From Candidatus Sumerlaeia bacterium (GTDB taxonomy: Bacteria > Sumerlaeota > Sumerlaeia > SLMS01 > JAHLLQ01), in NCBI GenBank assembly GCA_028284075.1, contig JANQSL010000065.1, forward strand, positions 1-64,000: a stretch of DNA of 64,000 nucleotides, in the 5' to 3' direction. This document shows positions 52,405-61,686 of this stretch, one piece after another. The number at the start of each line of letters is the position of its first letter. The first letter of the stretch is position 1. Under the pieces are notes generated by a model. That model was not told where the DNA came from. It did no database searches and saw only the letters and a list, made by a program, of their open reading frames with translations. Made by a program: the position numbers and the translations under genes.

Positions 52405-53496
52405 CTAACGAACCACACGGGCAGAACCGCCTTTGACAAGGTTCTGCACTTCCGGGAATGTCGCCATTGACGTGTCTCCTGGTGTTGTCATGGCAAGGGC
52501 TCCGTGGGCCGCGCCATATTCCACGGCTTCGGCAGGCGATTTACCACTCAGAAAACCATAAAGAAGACCGGAAGCAAAGCTGTCGCCGCCCCCGACTCGA
52601 TCGAAAACCTCCAATTCAGGACGCTTTGTAGCCTCGTGGAATTCGCCATTGGCATACAGAATCGCCCCCCAGTCATTGCGAGTAGCGGTAATGGCTCCAC
52701 GAAGAGTCGTGGCGACAGCCTGGAAGTGCGGATAGTCCTTAACGACGCGTTGAATCATCTTCTTGAACTTTACAGGATCCAGCTTTGTGAGGTTTTCATC
52801 AATACCCTCGATTTCAAAGCCGAGGCACGCGCTGAAATCTTCCTCATTTCCGATCATGATATCCACAAAGGGAGCAATCGTGCGATTGATTTCCTGCGCT
52901 TTCTCCTGCCCGCCACGAGCTTTCCAGAGTGAGGGTCGGTAATTCAAGTCATAGGAGACAAGAGTACCCGCCTCTCGTGCGGCCTGCATTGCCTCCATGG
53001 CCACATCGGGAGCGGATTCCGACAACGCACAGAAAATCCCGCCACAGTGCAACACACGAACCCCTTCGTCCTGGAAGATGCGACGAAAGTCGATGTCTCC
53101 GGGTTTCAGACGCGAGCAGGCGGAATGAGCACGATCCGAGCACCCCCGCGCACCCCGTACACCAAATCCACGTTCAGTGAAGTTGAGAGGGTTGCGCGCA
53201 TCATGCCCGACACCATCGAAGGGCAGCCAGTAGATATGCGACAGGTCCACTCCTCCTCGCAGCATCAGGTCTTCCAGCAATCGGCCCACCTCGTTGTCCA
53301 CAAGCGCTGTAACAACCGCGGTTCTCATTTCAAAACAGCGCCGCAGTCCTCGCGCAACATTATACTCTCCCCCACCTTCCCAGACGTCAAAGTTCCGTGC
53401 CGTCCTGACACGATGATCCCCTGGGTCGAGGCGCAGCATGACTTCGCCAAGAGAAACCAGATCCCATTTACATTCAGATGCCGGACGCAGTTTCAT
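52405..53496 (-). CDS. kdgK: 2-keto-3-deoxygluconate (KDG) kinase, PfkB family
   Basis: 363 residues from the ATG at 53496 (GGAGG 8 bases upstream, better than the GTG at 53511). Ribokinase-like sugar kinase: VSLGEVMLRLDPGDHRVRTARNF and EGGGEYNVARGLRRCFE form the substrate side, VSYDLNYRPSLW is the first family block, and DRVGGGDSFASGLLYGFLSG is the PfkB signature with the catalytic Asp. Phosphorylates KDG to KDPG. It is tightly linked to the aldolase downstream (3 bases) and the SDR gene upstream. The length exceeds short KdgK proteins by ~40 residues, as in many Bacteroidota/PVC kinases. Confidence 0.93.
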   Translation of the reverse strand: MKLRPASECKWDLVSLGEVMLRLDPGDHRVRTARNFDVWEGGGEYNVARGLRRCFEMRTAVVTALVDNEVGRLLEDLMLRGGVDLSHIYWLPFDGVGHDARNPLNFTERGFGVRGARGCSDRAHSACSRLKPGDIDFRRIFQDEGVRVLHCGGIFCALSESAPDVAMEAMQAAREAGTLVSYDLNYRPSLWKARGGQEKAQEINRTIAPFVDIMIGNEEDFSACLGFEIEGIDENLTKLDPVKFKKMIQRVVKDYPHFQAVATTLRGAITATRNDWGAILYANGEFHEATKRPELEVFDRVGGGDSFASGLLYGFLSGKSPAEAVEYGAAHGALAMTTPGDTSMATFPEVQNLVKGGSARVVR

Positions 53497-53511
53497 GCGG
53501 AATTCCTCCAC

Positions 53512-54309
53512 TTAAAGACGGTGTAGATTGAAACCGCCGCTGATGTCGATCGCGGTTCCTGTTGAATAGTCAAAATCTCCTCGCCCGACAGCAGACACGG
53601 CGTGTGCTATATCTTCGGGCTGTCCCCAGCGGCGCTGGGGAAAAATTCCTTCAGCAATCAGCTTGTCGTATTTCTCTTTCACACCAGCCGTCATGTCCGT
53701 GGCAATCACTCCCGGCCGAAGTTCAATCACCGGAATGTCGTGTTCGCCCAGCCGGTCGGCAAACAACGCGGCCGCCATGGCAAGCCCTGCCTTGGAAATA
53801 CAATAGTCTCCTCTGTTGACCGAGGCCGTGAAAACGGAAATGGAAGTCACAAAAGCGATTCGCGGCTTTGCTACCAATCCTTCCTTCTTCCATTCAATCA
53901 TTCGCTTCGAGACCAGTTGTGTCAGGAAATAGGGTCCCTTGAGGTTGATTCCAACCACGTGATCAAAACTCTCTTCATCAGCGTCCAGAATATCGGCCCT
54001 GACTTTCGGAGCGACACCGGCGTTGTTGACAAGAAAGTCGATCCGTCCGCACTCCGCTTCAATCTCGCCAACGAGGCGCCCACGATCATCTGGCGAGGAC
54101 ACGTCAGCCCGAACAACGTCTGCTGACCCGCCGGACTCGACAATCCGGTCAAGAACTTCGTAGGCACCCTTGTCTCTGATTTCAGGGTTCGCAGATCGAC
54201 TGTTGATGATGACGTGGTACCCATCATTCGCAAGTTGGATCGCAATGGCGCGACCGATTCCGGCTCCGGAACCGGTAACAAGGGCGACGGGTTTGCTGCT
54301 GAAGGTCAT
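53512..54309 (-). CDS. Short-chain dehydrogenase/reductase, probable uronate-derived ketose reductase
   Basis: 265 residues from the ATG at 54309. Classical [18 protein letters not shown] nucleotide loop, LVNNAGVAP, Ser in [15 protein letters not shown] (YxxxK), and [10 protein letters not shown]. It resembles FabG-like 3-oxoacyl reductases, but its position before the KDG kinase suggests reduction of the 4-deoxy-5-keto-uronate (DEH or its isomer) to KDG, as KduD or DEH reductase do elsewhere. That role is inferred from context only. It follows the TIM-barrel isomerase gene by 16 bases. Confidence 0.9.
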   Translation of the reverse strand: MTFSSKPVALVTGSGAGIGRAIAIQLANDGYHVIINSRSANPEIRDKGAYEVLDRIVESGGSADVVRADVSSPDDRGRLVGEIEAECGRIDFLVNNAGVAPKVRADILDADEESFDHVVGINLKGPYFLTQLVSKRMIEWKKEGLVAKPRIAFVTSISVFTASVNRGDYCISKAGLAMAAALFADRLGEHDIPVIELRPGVIATDMTAGVKEKYDKLIAEGIFPQRRWGQPEDIAHAVSAVGRGDFDYSTGTAIDISGGFNLHRL

Positions 54310-54325
54310 TCGTTCGTTCCCCAAT

Positions 54326-55156
54326 TCACGTATGGTTCAGGTACGCATCCTTGATTCTTTCCACCCACTCTTGCTGATCCATTCCCCAGTACTCGGTGGA
54401 AAAAACCTCCACTTCGATATCCCCCCTGAATCCCGCGTCCTCAGCCCATCCTCGCAGGCGCCTTACGTCAATGCAACCGTCCCCCATCAAGCCACGATCA
54501 TTGAGAATGTCGCGAACGGGAAACCTCCAGTCACAAACATGAAAAGAAAAAAGCTTTCCGGCATCTCCACAACGACGGATTTCCGCCTCCAGCGAAGGAT
54601 CCCACCATAGATGATAAACATCCAGTGTCACACCAACGTGGGAATGATCCAATTCAAGAGCGATATCATTTGCCTGACCCAACGTATTCACAGCGGACCG
54701 TGTGTCAGCATACATGGGATGAAGGGGTTCGATACCAAGACGCACTCCAGCCGTTTTGGCCTCGTCGGCAATGGCCGCAATTCCCTCGGTGATCTGCCTG
54801 CGGCTTTCCGAAAGCGATAGTGACGGTTCAGCGCCACAGACGAGCACAATGAGAGGAGCGCCGATCTCAACCGCCTCCTCGATGGCGCGGCGATTATCGT
54901 CAAGGGCCGCCTGTCGTTTTGCATCGGTATCAGCAGGAAAAAAACCGCCTCGGCAGAGACTTGTTACACGCAGACCCGACTCACGAAGCATCCGACCGCT
55001 TTCAACGGCGCCTTGAGGCTCAAGCGCCTGGCGCCAGACAGTGATTGCCGGAACTTCCGAATCCCTGTAGTTGTCGATGCATTCTTTCAAAGACCAGGGC
55101 CTGGTCGTGATCGTATGGATGCAGAGACGCGAGAAATCAGTTAAGGGCGGAGTCAT
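54326..55156 (-). CDS. Sugar phosphate isomerase/epimerase-like TIM-barrel protein
   Basis: 276 residues of the AP-endonuclease-2/xylose isomerase-like family. Metal-site features: RLGIEPLHP (Glu), [13 protein letters not shown] (Asp, His), FSFHVCDWR (His, Asp) and [11 protein letters not shown] (Glu). Such proteins isomerise or epimerise sugars or keto-sugars. It stands next to the SDR, Gfo/Idh, KDG kinase and aldolase genes, and no KduI or KdgF homologue is seen in the window, so it may take the ketol-isomerase step on the unsaturated-uronate product. It lies 7 bases after the oxidoreductase gene. Confidence 0.88.
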   Translation of the reverse strand: MTPPLTDFSRLCIHTITTRPWSLKECIDNYRDSEVPAITVWRQALEPQGAVESGRMLRESGLRVTSLCRGGFFPADTDAKRQAALDDNRRAIEEAVEIGAPLIVLVCGAEPSLSLSESRRQITEGIAAIADEAKTAGVRLGIEPLHPMYADTRSAVNTLGQANDIALELDHSHVGVTLDVYHLWWDPSLEAEIRRCGDAGKLFSFHVCDWRFPVRDILNDRGLMGDGCIDVRRLRGWAEDAGFRGDIEVEVFSTEYWGMDQQEWVERIKDAYLNHT

Positions 55157-55163
55157 TGTGCTC

Positions 55164-56312
55164 TCACTTCAATTCCGGAACATCAAGCCACGCACGCTTG
55201 TTCCACGATTCTATTCCAAGCTCGGCAAGTTGTACTCCCTTCGCGGCCTCGCGTAGAGTCCAGCGATAGGGCTCTCCCAGAACAACGTGCCGGAGGAACA
55301 GTTCCCACTGCACTTTAAAGGCATTATCGCAAGACTCTATATCGGGAACGGACATCCACCCATTGCGATAATCGTTTGGATCGTCAATATCCGGATTCCA
55401 GACCGCTCTCGGTGTTGACACAGAGGATTGAACCTTTGCTTTCCGAAGACCGCACACCGCGGATCCACGAGTTCCGTCGACGTGCATTTCAAACAACTCA
55501 TCACGATTCACGCGAGTACACCATGAGGAATTGAACTGACAGACGATTCCCTTTTCCGTTACAAACGTGGCATAAGCCGCATCGTCTGAATCGGCATAAT
55601 ACTCCCTGCCAGCCTCATCCCATCGGCGTGGAACATGAGTGGCACCCAGACATGAGATCGATGTGATGTTCCCGAAGAGGTTGTCGACAACATAACGCCA
55701 GTGGCAGAGCATGTCGACGATGATACCTCCTCCGTCCGCCTTGCGGTAGTTCCATGACGGACGCTGAAGAGACTCATACTGCCCCTCAAACACCCAATAA
55801 CCGAATTCTCCACGGACTGAAAGGATCTCGCCAAAGAAACCCTTGTCGATAAGATGTTGCAGCTTTCTTAACCCCGGCAACCAGAGTTTGTCCTGAACGG
55901 CTCCGTTGCAGACGCCGGCATTTTCTGCCAGCCGCGCAATTTCCATCGCCTGCTCAGATGATTCCGCGGTCGGTTTCTCACAATAGATGTGTTTCCCCGC
56001 GGCGACAGCCTTCTTCACAGCTTCAGCACGACGTTGCGTCGTCTGGGCATCGAAATAGATACTGTACTTTGGATCGGCGAGCAAGGCATCGCAGTCCGTC
56101 GACCATGGTAAACCTCCGGCCTCCTCCGCGATGGTTTTCAGCTTGTTTTCGTTTCGTCCCACCAGAACCGGGTCGGGCATTATAATTTCGTCGTCGCTGA
56201 CACGAACCCCTCCCTTGCGAATGATTGCCGCGACCGACCGCATGAGGTGCTGGTTCTTCCCCATGCGCCCGGTAACGCCGTTCATAATGATACCAACACG
56301 ATGCTCTTTCAT
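55164..56312 (-). CDS. Gfo/Idh/MocA family oxidoreductase
   Basis: 382 residues. The Rossmann N-terminus is slightly unusual, VGIIMNGVTGRMGKNQHLMRSV, as in some Gfo/Idh proteins of polysaccharide loci. The family signature AAGKHIYCEKPTAESSEQAMEIA contains the conserved EKP Lys. The C-terminal domain includes GGGIIVDMLCHWRYVVDNLFG, with the D...H pair, and GRVFGNEGF-like blocks are absent. It would oxidise, reduce or epimerise a sugar or uronate using NAD(P). It is located between the GH88 and isomerase genes, so it likely acts on a monosaccharide released from the polymer. Substrate unknown. Confidence 0.9.
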   Translation of the reverse strand: MKEHRVGIIMNGVTGRMGKNQHLMRSVAAIIRKGGVRVSDDEIIMPDPVLVGRNENKLKTIAEEAGGLPWSTDCDALLADPKYSIYFDAQTTQRRAEAVKKAVAAGKHIYCEKPTAESSEQAMEIARLAENAGVCNGAVQDKLWLPGLRKLQHLIDKGFFGEILSVRGEFGYWVFEGQYESLQRPSWNYRKADGGGIIVDMLCHWRYVVDNLFGNITSISCLGATHVPRRWDEAGREYYADSDDAAYATFVTEKGIVCQFNSSWCTRVNRDELFEMHVDGTRGSAVCGLRKAKVQSSVSTPRAVWNPDIDDPNDYRNGWMSVPDIESCDNAFKVQWELFLRHVVLGEPYRWTLREAAKGVQLAELGIESWNKRAWLDVPELK

Positions 56313-56321
56313 GACTGATCC

Positions 56322-57671
56322 TTACCCGAAGAAAGTGAGATAGGGTTGTTTTTGAATGATCCTCTGCAGATAAACAGCCAGCTCCACGGCATGATAGTCA
56401 CCCCACATCGAAGACTCGCCAAACGGCACTTTTTTGCCTCGCGGGATATAGTCCCAGCCATTGGGACGATGATACACTGAGTGAAGAATCAAGCCGTGGT
56501 GTTTTGGGTTCGTCGAAAGATACGGTTCGCTGAAGAGCGTGCGTGCCACGCTTAATCCGGCCTGCCAATAGCGCTTTCCCCTGGCACTCCTGGCTCCAAG
56601 ATAGTGTCCAAGTCGAAGCAGGCCCTGAGCTGTAATGGCCGCCGCGGAGCTGTCGACGGGTTCATACGGATTGTCAGGTCGCGAGTCTTTTCGAAGATGA
56701 TCGGGCATCTTCGCCAGACCCGGCGCACCGGTATCCCAGTACGGGATTCCGTCGCGAGCCGTGTTATCGACGTAGAAATCGCAGGTCGCCGTTGCGGTGC
56801 GAAGGAGATCTTTCTTCAGATCTGAGTAATCCACGAGAGAGTGCGCCTTGAGAAACTCAAGCTGTTCCGCCGCCCCGGTCACGACCCACGAATGCCCCCG
56901 TGTCCACGTGCTAAACGGAGAATAACCCTGCTGAGTGCTCGGGCAGCGATACTGCCCGTCGGTCATGTTGAAAAGACCCTCATGAACAACACGGCCGGGA
57001 ACGTCATAGATATCCCGTGTCTTGCCGAAGTAGACGTTGTATCGTATCGTGTTGTGAATATGCTGAGAAGCACGATCCAGAAGTGAAATGGGCCGGTCGC
57101 CCTCCCCCATCAGCACATGCCCCAGCTTGTGCGCAAGAACCAGGGCACGGCAGGAGCGAATCGTGTCAGAGAAGAGCGAGTGAGGGCCGTTGAATGAATG
57201 AATGTAGCCTGTTCCGTCGTGAATCCTCGACCAGCGCGATGCCTGCACCGCTCCGGAGACCTTGAGCGCCATCTCATAATATTTGAGCAGATCCTCGCCG
57301 TCACCGGATTTGCCCTCCAATGCCAACCGACGAAGATTGCCGTAAGTTGAGACATTGTTAAACCCGTGATCGTGCACGCCAATGTGGCTGACATGAGGCG
57401 CCATATAGCGGTCGACATTGCGTTTTCCGGCTTCCAGCAGCGACCTGTCATCCGTTGCGTCGTACAGCAGAATTTGAATTCCGTACTGAAAACCCTGGGT
57501 CCATTCCGTCCAGCCCCGTGTCGTATACTGACCCTTGCGAGTGAAAACCGGCGAACCCTTGGATGAATCCCAATCCTTCTCGAGTTTCTTAGTTTTTTCA
57601 GCAGCCAGTTCAAGAAAGCGTGTTACCGCTTTTTCGAGATTCTTTGGCTGAAGCTTGTTATCGATGAGCAT
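56322..57671 (-). CDS. GH88 unsaturated glucuronyl hydrolase
   Basis: About 449 residues from the ATG at 57671; a GTG at 57710 (AAGG 4 bases upstream) would add 13 residues and cannot be excluded. An (alpha/alpha)6-barrel protein: GWTEWTQGFQYGIQILLYD, HIGVHDHGFNNVSTYGN with a conserved Asp/His, SFNGPHSLFSDTIRSCRALVLAHKLGH with the second Asp of the family, and PFSTWTRGHSWVVTGAAEQLEF. GH88 enzymes hydrate the 4,5-unsaturated uronic acid at the non-reducing end of lyase products, releasing the keto-uronate. No signal peptide is visible, so it should act inside the cell on imported oligosaccharides. It is divergent from the AraC regulator. Confidence 0.92.
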   Translation of the reverse strand: MLIDNKLQPKNLEKAVTRFLELAAEKTKKLEKDWDSSKGSPVFTRKGQYTTRGWTEWTQGFQYGIQILLYDATDDRSLLEAGKRNVDRYMAPHVSHIGVHDHGFNNVSTYGNLRRLALEGKSGDGEDLLKYYEMALKVSGAVQASRWSRIHDGTGYIHSFNGPHSLFSDTIRSCRALVLAHKLGHVLMGEGDRPISLLDRASQHIHNTIRYNVYFGKTRDIYDVPGRVVHEGLFNMTDGQYRCPSTQQGYSPFSTWTRGHSWVVTGAAEQLEFLKAHSLVDYSDLKKDLLRTATATCDFYVDNTARDGIPYWDTGAPGLAKMPDHLRKDSRPDNPYEPVDSSAAAITAQGLLRLGHYLGARSARGKRYWQAGLSVARTLFSEPYLSTNPKHHGLILHSVYHRPNGWDYIPRGKKVPFGESSMWGDYHAVELAVYLQRIIQKQPYLTFFG

Positions 57672-57767
57672 TGGCACCGTCCGCGGCTTGAGTATGAGAG
57701 AGGGTTGCACATTGCCTTGCGCCGGTCCTGGTCATTTTCGACTCTTGAATTAGCGGATTGGGCAATC

Positions 57768-58619
57768 ATGGCTGGCAATTCCCGAGACAGAAGCCGGAGA
57801 CCTGTTCGCGTGGCCATCCCTTCCTGGGGAGTCCGCGCCGCTGAGAGCTTTCATGCCCGCGGATTCCGAATGGTGGAGGAAAGCCATGATTTTCACGAGC
57901 TCTACTACGTTCTCAGAGGCGCACTAAAGTACCATGATCGTGATCGCCATGATCCTGTGTATCTCTCTGAAGGGTGTTTTCATCCCGTCCCGGGAGGCTC
58001 CATTCACCGATTGGAGGATCAGGCGGATGCCACCCTGATCATTCTGGCACTGGGAAGTTCATTTGTCGACGCCGACCCGGTACGGTCTCCACTCTGGCGC
58101 AGGCTCGTCGATCGTCACTCCCCCGCCGTTCGTCCTGACGATTTCATTCGCCGGCGCATCGAACACAGCCTGCGCACAATCCTTGCGGAACAGGCCGCCG
58201 AAAGATTCGGCTTTCAGGCCGTTGTCACGAGTGAAGCCACAAGCGTTCTCATTGCCCTCGCCCGACTTCCGGAAGAATGTGGTGAATCCAACTCTCACAC
58301 ACGAGTCGCTGCGGTTATTCGTGATCTCGAGGCGAGCTTCTATGAGGATTGGACCGTCGATGAAGCTGCTCGCCGTGCACATCTCTCAAGACGGAGATTT
58401 TGCACGATCTTTCGTGAGCTGACGGGCATGAGCCTTGTCGACTATCGAAATGAACTCCGCCTCGATCACGCTGCGACACTTATGCGAGAGCGCGGCCACA
58501 CCATTGCGGGGGCTGCATTTTCAAGCGGTTTTCAAGACCTGACGCACTTTTACCGGTTGTTCAGACGACGCTATTCGATGCCTCCCGGCGAATGGATCAA
58601 AGCCCCTCAGGATCTCTGA
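57768..58619 (+). CDS. AraC-family transcriptional regulator
   Basis: 283 residues from the ATG at 57768; the TTG at 57705 overlaps the GH88 start and is less likely. The N-terminal cupin-like sensor (~20-130) has HDFHELYYVLRGALKYHDRDR and FHPVPGGSIHRLEDQ. The C-terminal double helix-turn-helix has WTVDEAARRAHLSRRRFCTIFRELTGMSLVDYRNELRLDHAATLM and IAGAAFSSGFQDLTHFYRLFRRRYSMPPGEW. It is the only plus-strand gene in the 45.6-64 kb locus, so it probably controls that locus in response to a uronate or oligosaccharide. Its 3' end overlaps the convergent isomerase gene by 13 bases. Confidence 0.94.
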   Translation: MAGNSRDRSRRPVRVAIPSWGVRAAESFHARGFRMVEESHDFHELYYVLRGALKYHDRDRHDPVYLSEGCFHPVPGGSIHRLEDQADATLIILALGSSFVDADPVRSPLWRRLVDRHSPAVRPDDFIRRRIEHSLRTILAEQAAERFGFQAVVTSEATSVLIALARLPEECGESNSHTRVAAVIRDLEASFYEDWTVDEAARRAHLSRRRFCTIFRELTGMSLVDYRNELRLDHAATLMRERGHTIAGAAFSSGFQDLTHFYRLFRRRYSMPPGEWIKAPQDL

Positions 58620-59419
58620 TAATACTCTCCGAACACCCGGCACAAATAGTCCATGTCCTCAATGGTCAACCGATCCACAGAGTCGTGATCGGCATATTCG
58701 GCGAAGTGCAAAACGATCCCTTTGTATCCGCGTTCATGGAGGACACGCGCCACCTCCGACCATGAGGTGAGCCCGTGCTTTCCGGAAGTCCAGTAGCGAT
58801 CCCATTTAACCTCCACCGCCTCCGGCCCTGTCACACGCCGCCACAAGGCGTTTTTCATGTTCACCATGCAGAGGTGTTTCCATAAAATGTCGATCGCGAA
58901 ATCAGGTCGCTCGCCGGCGAGAGAACAATGTGCCGGATCCCAGACAGCCCCGACCTGCTCCGGAGGCAGGTCTTCAATCAGACGGAGGATACCGGCTGCA
59001 CTTGAAACAAAAGGGCCCGCGTGTTGTTGCACGCCAAGAGTCACGCGAGAGCCCTTGAGGACGGGAACCAGTGATGCGTAGAGGGTACGATACCGGCTCT
59101 CAGCCTCGAGATAGGTCTCGCCTGTTTCGATTTTCGGCATTGTCCGGAGAATCCCAACACCCGCTTCGCCACACGACTCGATAAGTTCCGGCGTCGGATC
59201 AGTCGCGATACTAAAGATCCGCAGTCCATGATCACCCATAACCTTAACGGCACCCGGCAGATCGCGACGGATGTTATCCGGCTCGACCTGGAAACCCGGG
59301 CGAACCGGAAGCTCAATACCATCCATCCCCATGGACTTCACACGCGCCGCCAAATCTGAAAGGGACAGGGATTTCCAGGGCTTTGTGAAGACGGAAACTT
59401 TCAGATCTTCAAAGGTCAC
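58607..59419 (-). CDS. Second sugar phosphate isomerase/epimerase-like TIM-barrel protein
   Basis: 270 residues, with a GTG start at 59419 that overlaps the lyase stop (GTGA). Same xylose-isomerase-like family as 54326 but clearly different in sequence: SLSLSDLAARVKSMGMDGIELPVRPGFQ at the N-terminus, VTLGVQQHAGPF, VGAVWDPAHCSLAGERP (metal Asp, His) and HLCMVNMKNALW. In place of the usual metal Glu after the first half, VTLGVQQH has Gln, and HFAEYADH stands near the end. Translational coupling to the heparinase-like lyase gene ties it to polyuronate breakdown; the reaction is unknown. Confidence 0.87.
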   Translation of the reverse strand: MTFEDLKVSVFTKPWKSLSLSDLAARVKSMGMDGIELPVRPGFQVEPDNIRRDLPGAVKVMGDHGLRIFSIATDPTPELIESCGEAGVGILRTMPKIETGETYLEAESRYRTLYASLVPVLKGSRVTLGVQQHAGPFVSSAAGILRLIEDLPPEQVGAVWDPAHCSLAGERPDFAIDILWKHLCMVNMKNALWRRVTGPEAVEVKWDRYWTSGKHGLTSWSEVARVLHERGYKGIVLHFAEYADHDSVDRLTIEDMDYLCRVFGEYYQRS

Positions 59420-61686
59420 TGTCTTACCCCCGCGGCAGCGGCGGGCGTACCGTCATCCGAAAGAACGAGTTCCAGAATCTTGCCTTCTTTCAAACGAGCG
59501 GCAAACGAAGTCGGTTCGGGAAAGCTGATTGCTGCGCCGACACCGAGATCGAGAAAAGTCGCGTCTCTTGCAGCACACCGGTAAACACCGGATCCGTCAT
59601 CACGAATCCAGACAAAACGTGCATCAGACCGTATTTGTTCACCCCTCCAGGGACCTCTCCCGTTGGAGATTGCAATCGTGTCAGTAATATCGTTTTCCAG
59701 CGCAATGTAAACAAGATGTCCATCTCCGATTGTTCGGTGATCGAAGATCGGCCTTTCGCGATCCGTCGAAAGAGGAATGTGAATTTGAAGGAAGCAATCC
59801 CGGGCGGTTGTCGCGGTGGCCGAAACAAAGGGATACTCAGCATAATCACCCTTGATGTAGGTTACTTCCCCCGAATCCTCCGTCATGACGACATCTTCTC
59901 CAATGAACAGCGAATCGAGCCTTGCTGCATCCCCATACACATCCTTTTCATAAGCCCAGAGACAACGATTGTCCTCACGCTCCAGCGATGCACGACCGCC
60001 ATGAAAGAGAATCTCCACATCGCCTGGCTCTTCAGAGACAAGATAATCAGCAACAACAAAATACTCTTCCGCAGGAAACGCAATAGCGCGCTTCAAGTGA
60101 GCGGAGTCAGTGTAGGGAGCTGATTTCTCCTCGTAGTCAAAGAACTCTGAGTCGATACGGCAGAGTGACGGTGGCGTCACACTCTCAGCCGGATCGCGAG
60201 GTGGAAGGTTATTGAACAGCACGATGTTATGTGCCCGGGGAGTGAGATACCATTCCTTTCGAATGCTTTCTCCATAGCTCTTTCGCGAATAACCGGCATC
60301 GCTCGCCATCATTTGATTTTCAGCCTCAAAGATAAAGCTGAGATGGTCAAAGTGCGCGTGGTTATCACACTCGGCGACACCCTGAAACAGGAGGAACCGA
60401 CTGTGTCGAGATCCGGCCGCCCAGTCCGCCCGAAACGCTGTTTGTCCCGTGGGGAGAAAGACAGTCGGCGAACCTTCCGGCATTGTCGCAGGCACCGTCG
60501 GATCGTAACAGATGTAGTCCAGGAGTTCGAAGGCGTAGTCCCAACTCGCCCCTGTGTAATTGAACCCCGTGGTCTCCCGTGCATTGTCAAAAGGGGAAAA
60601 ATCCGTGTTCAGAAAGTTCCACTGAAGAATTTCGCCCAGAGGTGCTCGTGAATGCAGCCGCGTTGGACGATCCCGATAAGCGGATGCGACAAGAAAGGAC
60701 GGGTAAGGTCGAATGTACGAATCTTCAATGCCTGGCATCCATCCTCGTCCGTTTCGGATGAAAACGGGCCATTCAAAAGCCGGTTGGAAATCGTCGAAAG
60801 CATCAACACCGGCAACATTTCGGTAGTGGTAGAGAAACGGGAAAAAATTGATGAAAGAAAAAATATAGTAATGTGAACCCTCGCGCGAAATTCCATCTTC
60901 GCTGTAGTAGAACCTGGTGTTGCGATTTGAGGCCTCAATACACTTTTCAAGCCACTGCTTCGCCTCAGGATGCTCGGCCATTACCAATGCCATGCTGCCA
61001 AGACCCCATGCCGGTTTTGACAGATGATTGTGAGGGTTGGGTGCAAGGCGGTCCAGATTCTCGAAAAGATACTGACATTCCTTCGCAAACCGGCTTCGAA
61101 TCTCCTTGTCCTGTTCGGCTGTCAACTCCGCATGAAGCCAGTCGTATGCGGCTCCATAGTTCTGCAGCCAGGTCCCGCGGTAGATTTCATCGACCGGTGT
61201 GCTTTTGACCTTTGGATCAATTTCATAGATTGGACCGTCATAAGCCCTTAGCATACAATCGATTGCCCGGCCTTTGTAGAAGGCCTTCCTTTCCGCGCTG
61301 TCCTCCATCAAAAACATGAAAGCATTTGTTGCTGCTATCAGCGACAAGTCACCGTAATACTGATGCACCGTCTTCTTGTCGTCCTCAACAGAAGGCGTCT
61401 CTGGAATATCCATGCTCAAGTGCTTCACAGACTGAAGCGCAGCCCAGAATCGACCTGCGTGCTCATCCGTATCACGTTTCGCCTTTATGATCGGTATCTC
61501 ACTCTGCACAAACCACAGAGAAGGATGAATTTCCTTCGCGGGAAGAACAACCGGATCGGTAATCTCGAATCCGTTGTAGGATTCGTGATCCATTTTTTGA
61601 CCAGGCGCCACGGAAGAAAGCGAAAGGAGCATGACACATGCTGCGAATGGAGCTGATCCAAGTATCGATCTCACAAACGGCTTCAT
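59416..61686 (-). CDS. Secreted heparinase II/III-family polysaccharide lyase
   Basis: 756 residues from the ATG at 61686 (GGGAGG 6 bases upstream, ATGA overlap with the symporter stop). A signal peptide (FAACVMLLSLSSVAPGQ) precedes an (alpha/alpha) toroid (~70-380) containing NPHNHLSKPAWGLGSMAL and SEDGISREGSHYYIFSF. The beta-sandwich holds the Hepar_II_III signature ECDNHAHFDHLSFIFEAENQMMASDAGYSRKSYGES, with the conserved His and Tyr. Such enzymes cleave uronate-containing polymers (heparan, alginate, chondroitin and similar) by beta-elimination, leaving unsaturated ends that suit the GH88 enzyme. Which polymer cannot be told from sequence alone. Confidence 0.93.
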   Translation of the reverse strand: MKPFVRSILGSAPFAACVMLLSLSSVAPGQKMDHESYNGFEITDPVVLPAKEIHPSLWFVQSEIPIIKAKRDTDEHAGRFWAALQSVKHLSMDIPETPSVEDDKKTVHQYYGDLSLIAATNAFMFLMEDSAERKAFYKGRAIDCMLRAYDGPIYEIDPKVKSTPVDEIYRGTWLQNYGAAYDWLHAELTAEQDKEIRSRFAKECQYLFENLDRLAPNPHNHLSKPAWGLGSMALVMAEHPEAKQWLEKCIEASNRNTRFYYSEDGISREGSHYYIFSFINFFPFLYHYRNVAGVDAFDDFQPAFEWPVFIRNGRGWMPGIEDSYIRPYPSFLVASAYRDRPTRLHSRAPLGEILQWNFLNTDFSPFDNARETTGFNYTGASWDYAFELLDYICYDPTVPATMPEGSPTVFLPTGQTAFRADWAAGSRHSRFLLFQGVAECDNHAHFDHLSFIFEAENQMMASDAGYSRKSYGESIRKEWYLTPRAHNIVLFNNLPPRDPAESVTPPSLCRIDSEFFDYEEKSAPYTDSAHLKRAIAFPAEEYFVVADYLVSEEPGDVEILFHGGRASLEREDNRCLWAYEKDVYGDAARLDSLFIGEDVVMTEDSGEVTYIKGDYAEYPFVSATATTARDCFLQIHIPLSTDRERPIFDHRTIGDGHLVYIALENDITDTIAISNGRGPWRGEQIRSDARFVWIRDDGSGVYRCAARDATFLDLGVGAAISFPEPTSFAARLKEGKILELVLSDDGTPAAAAGVRQ

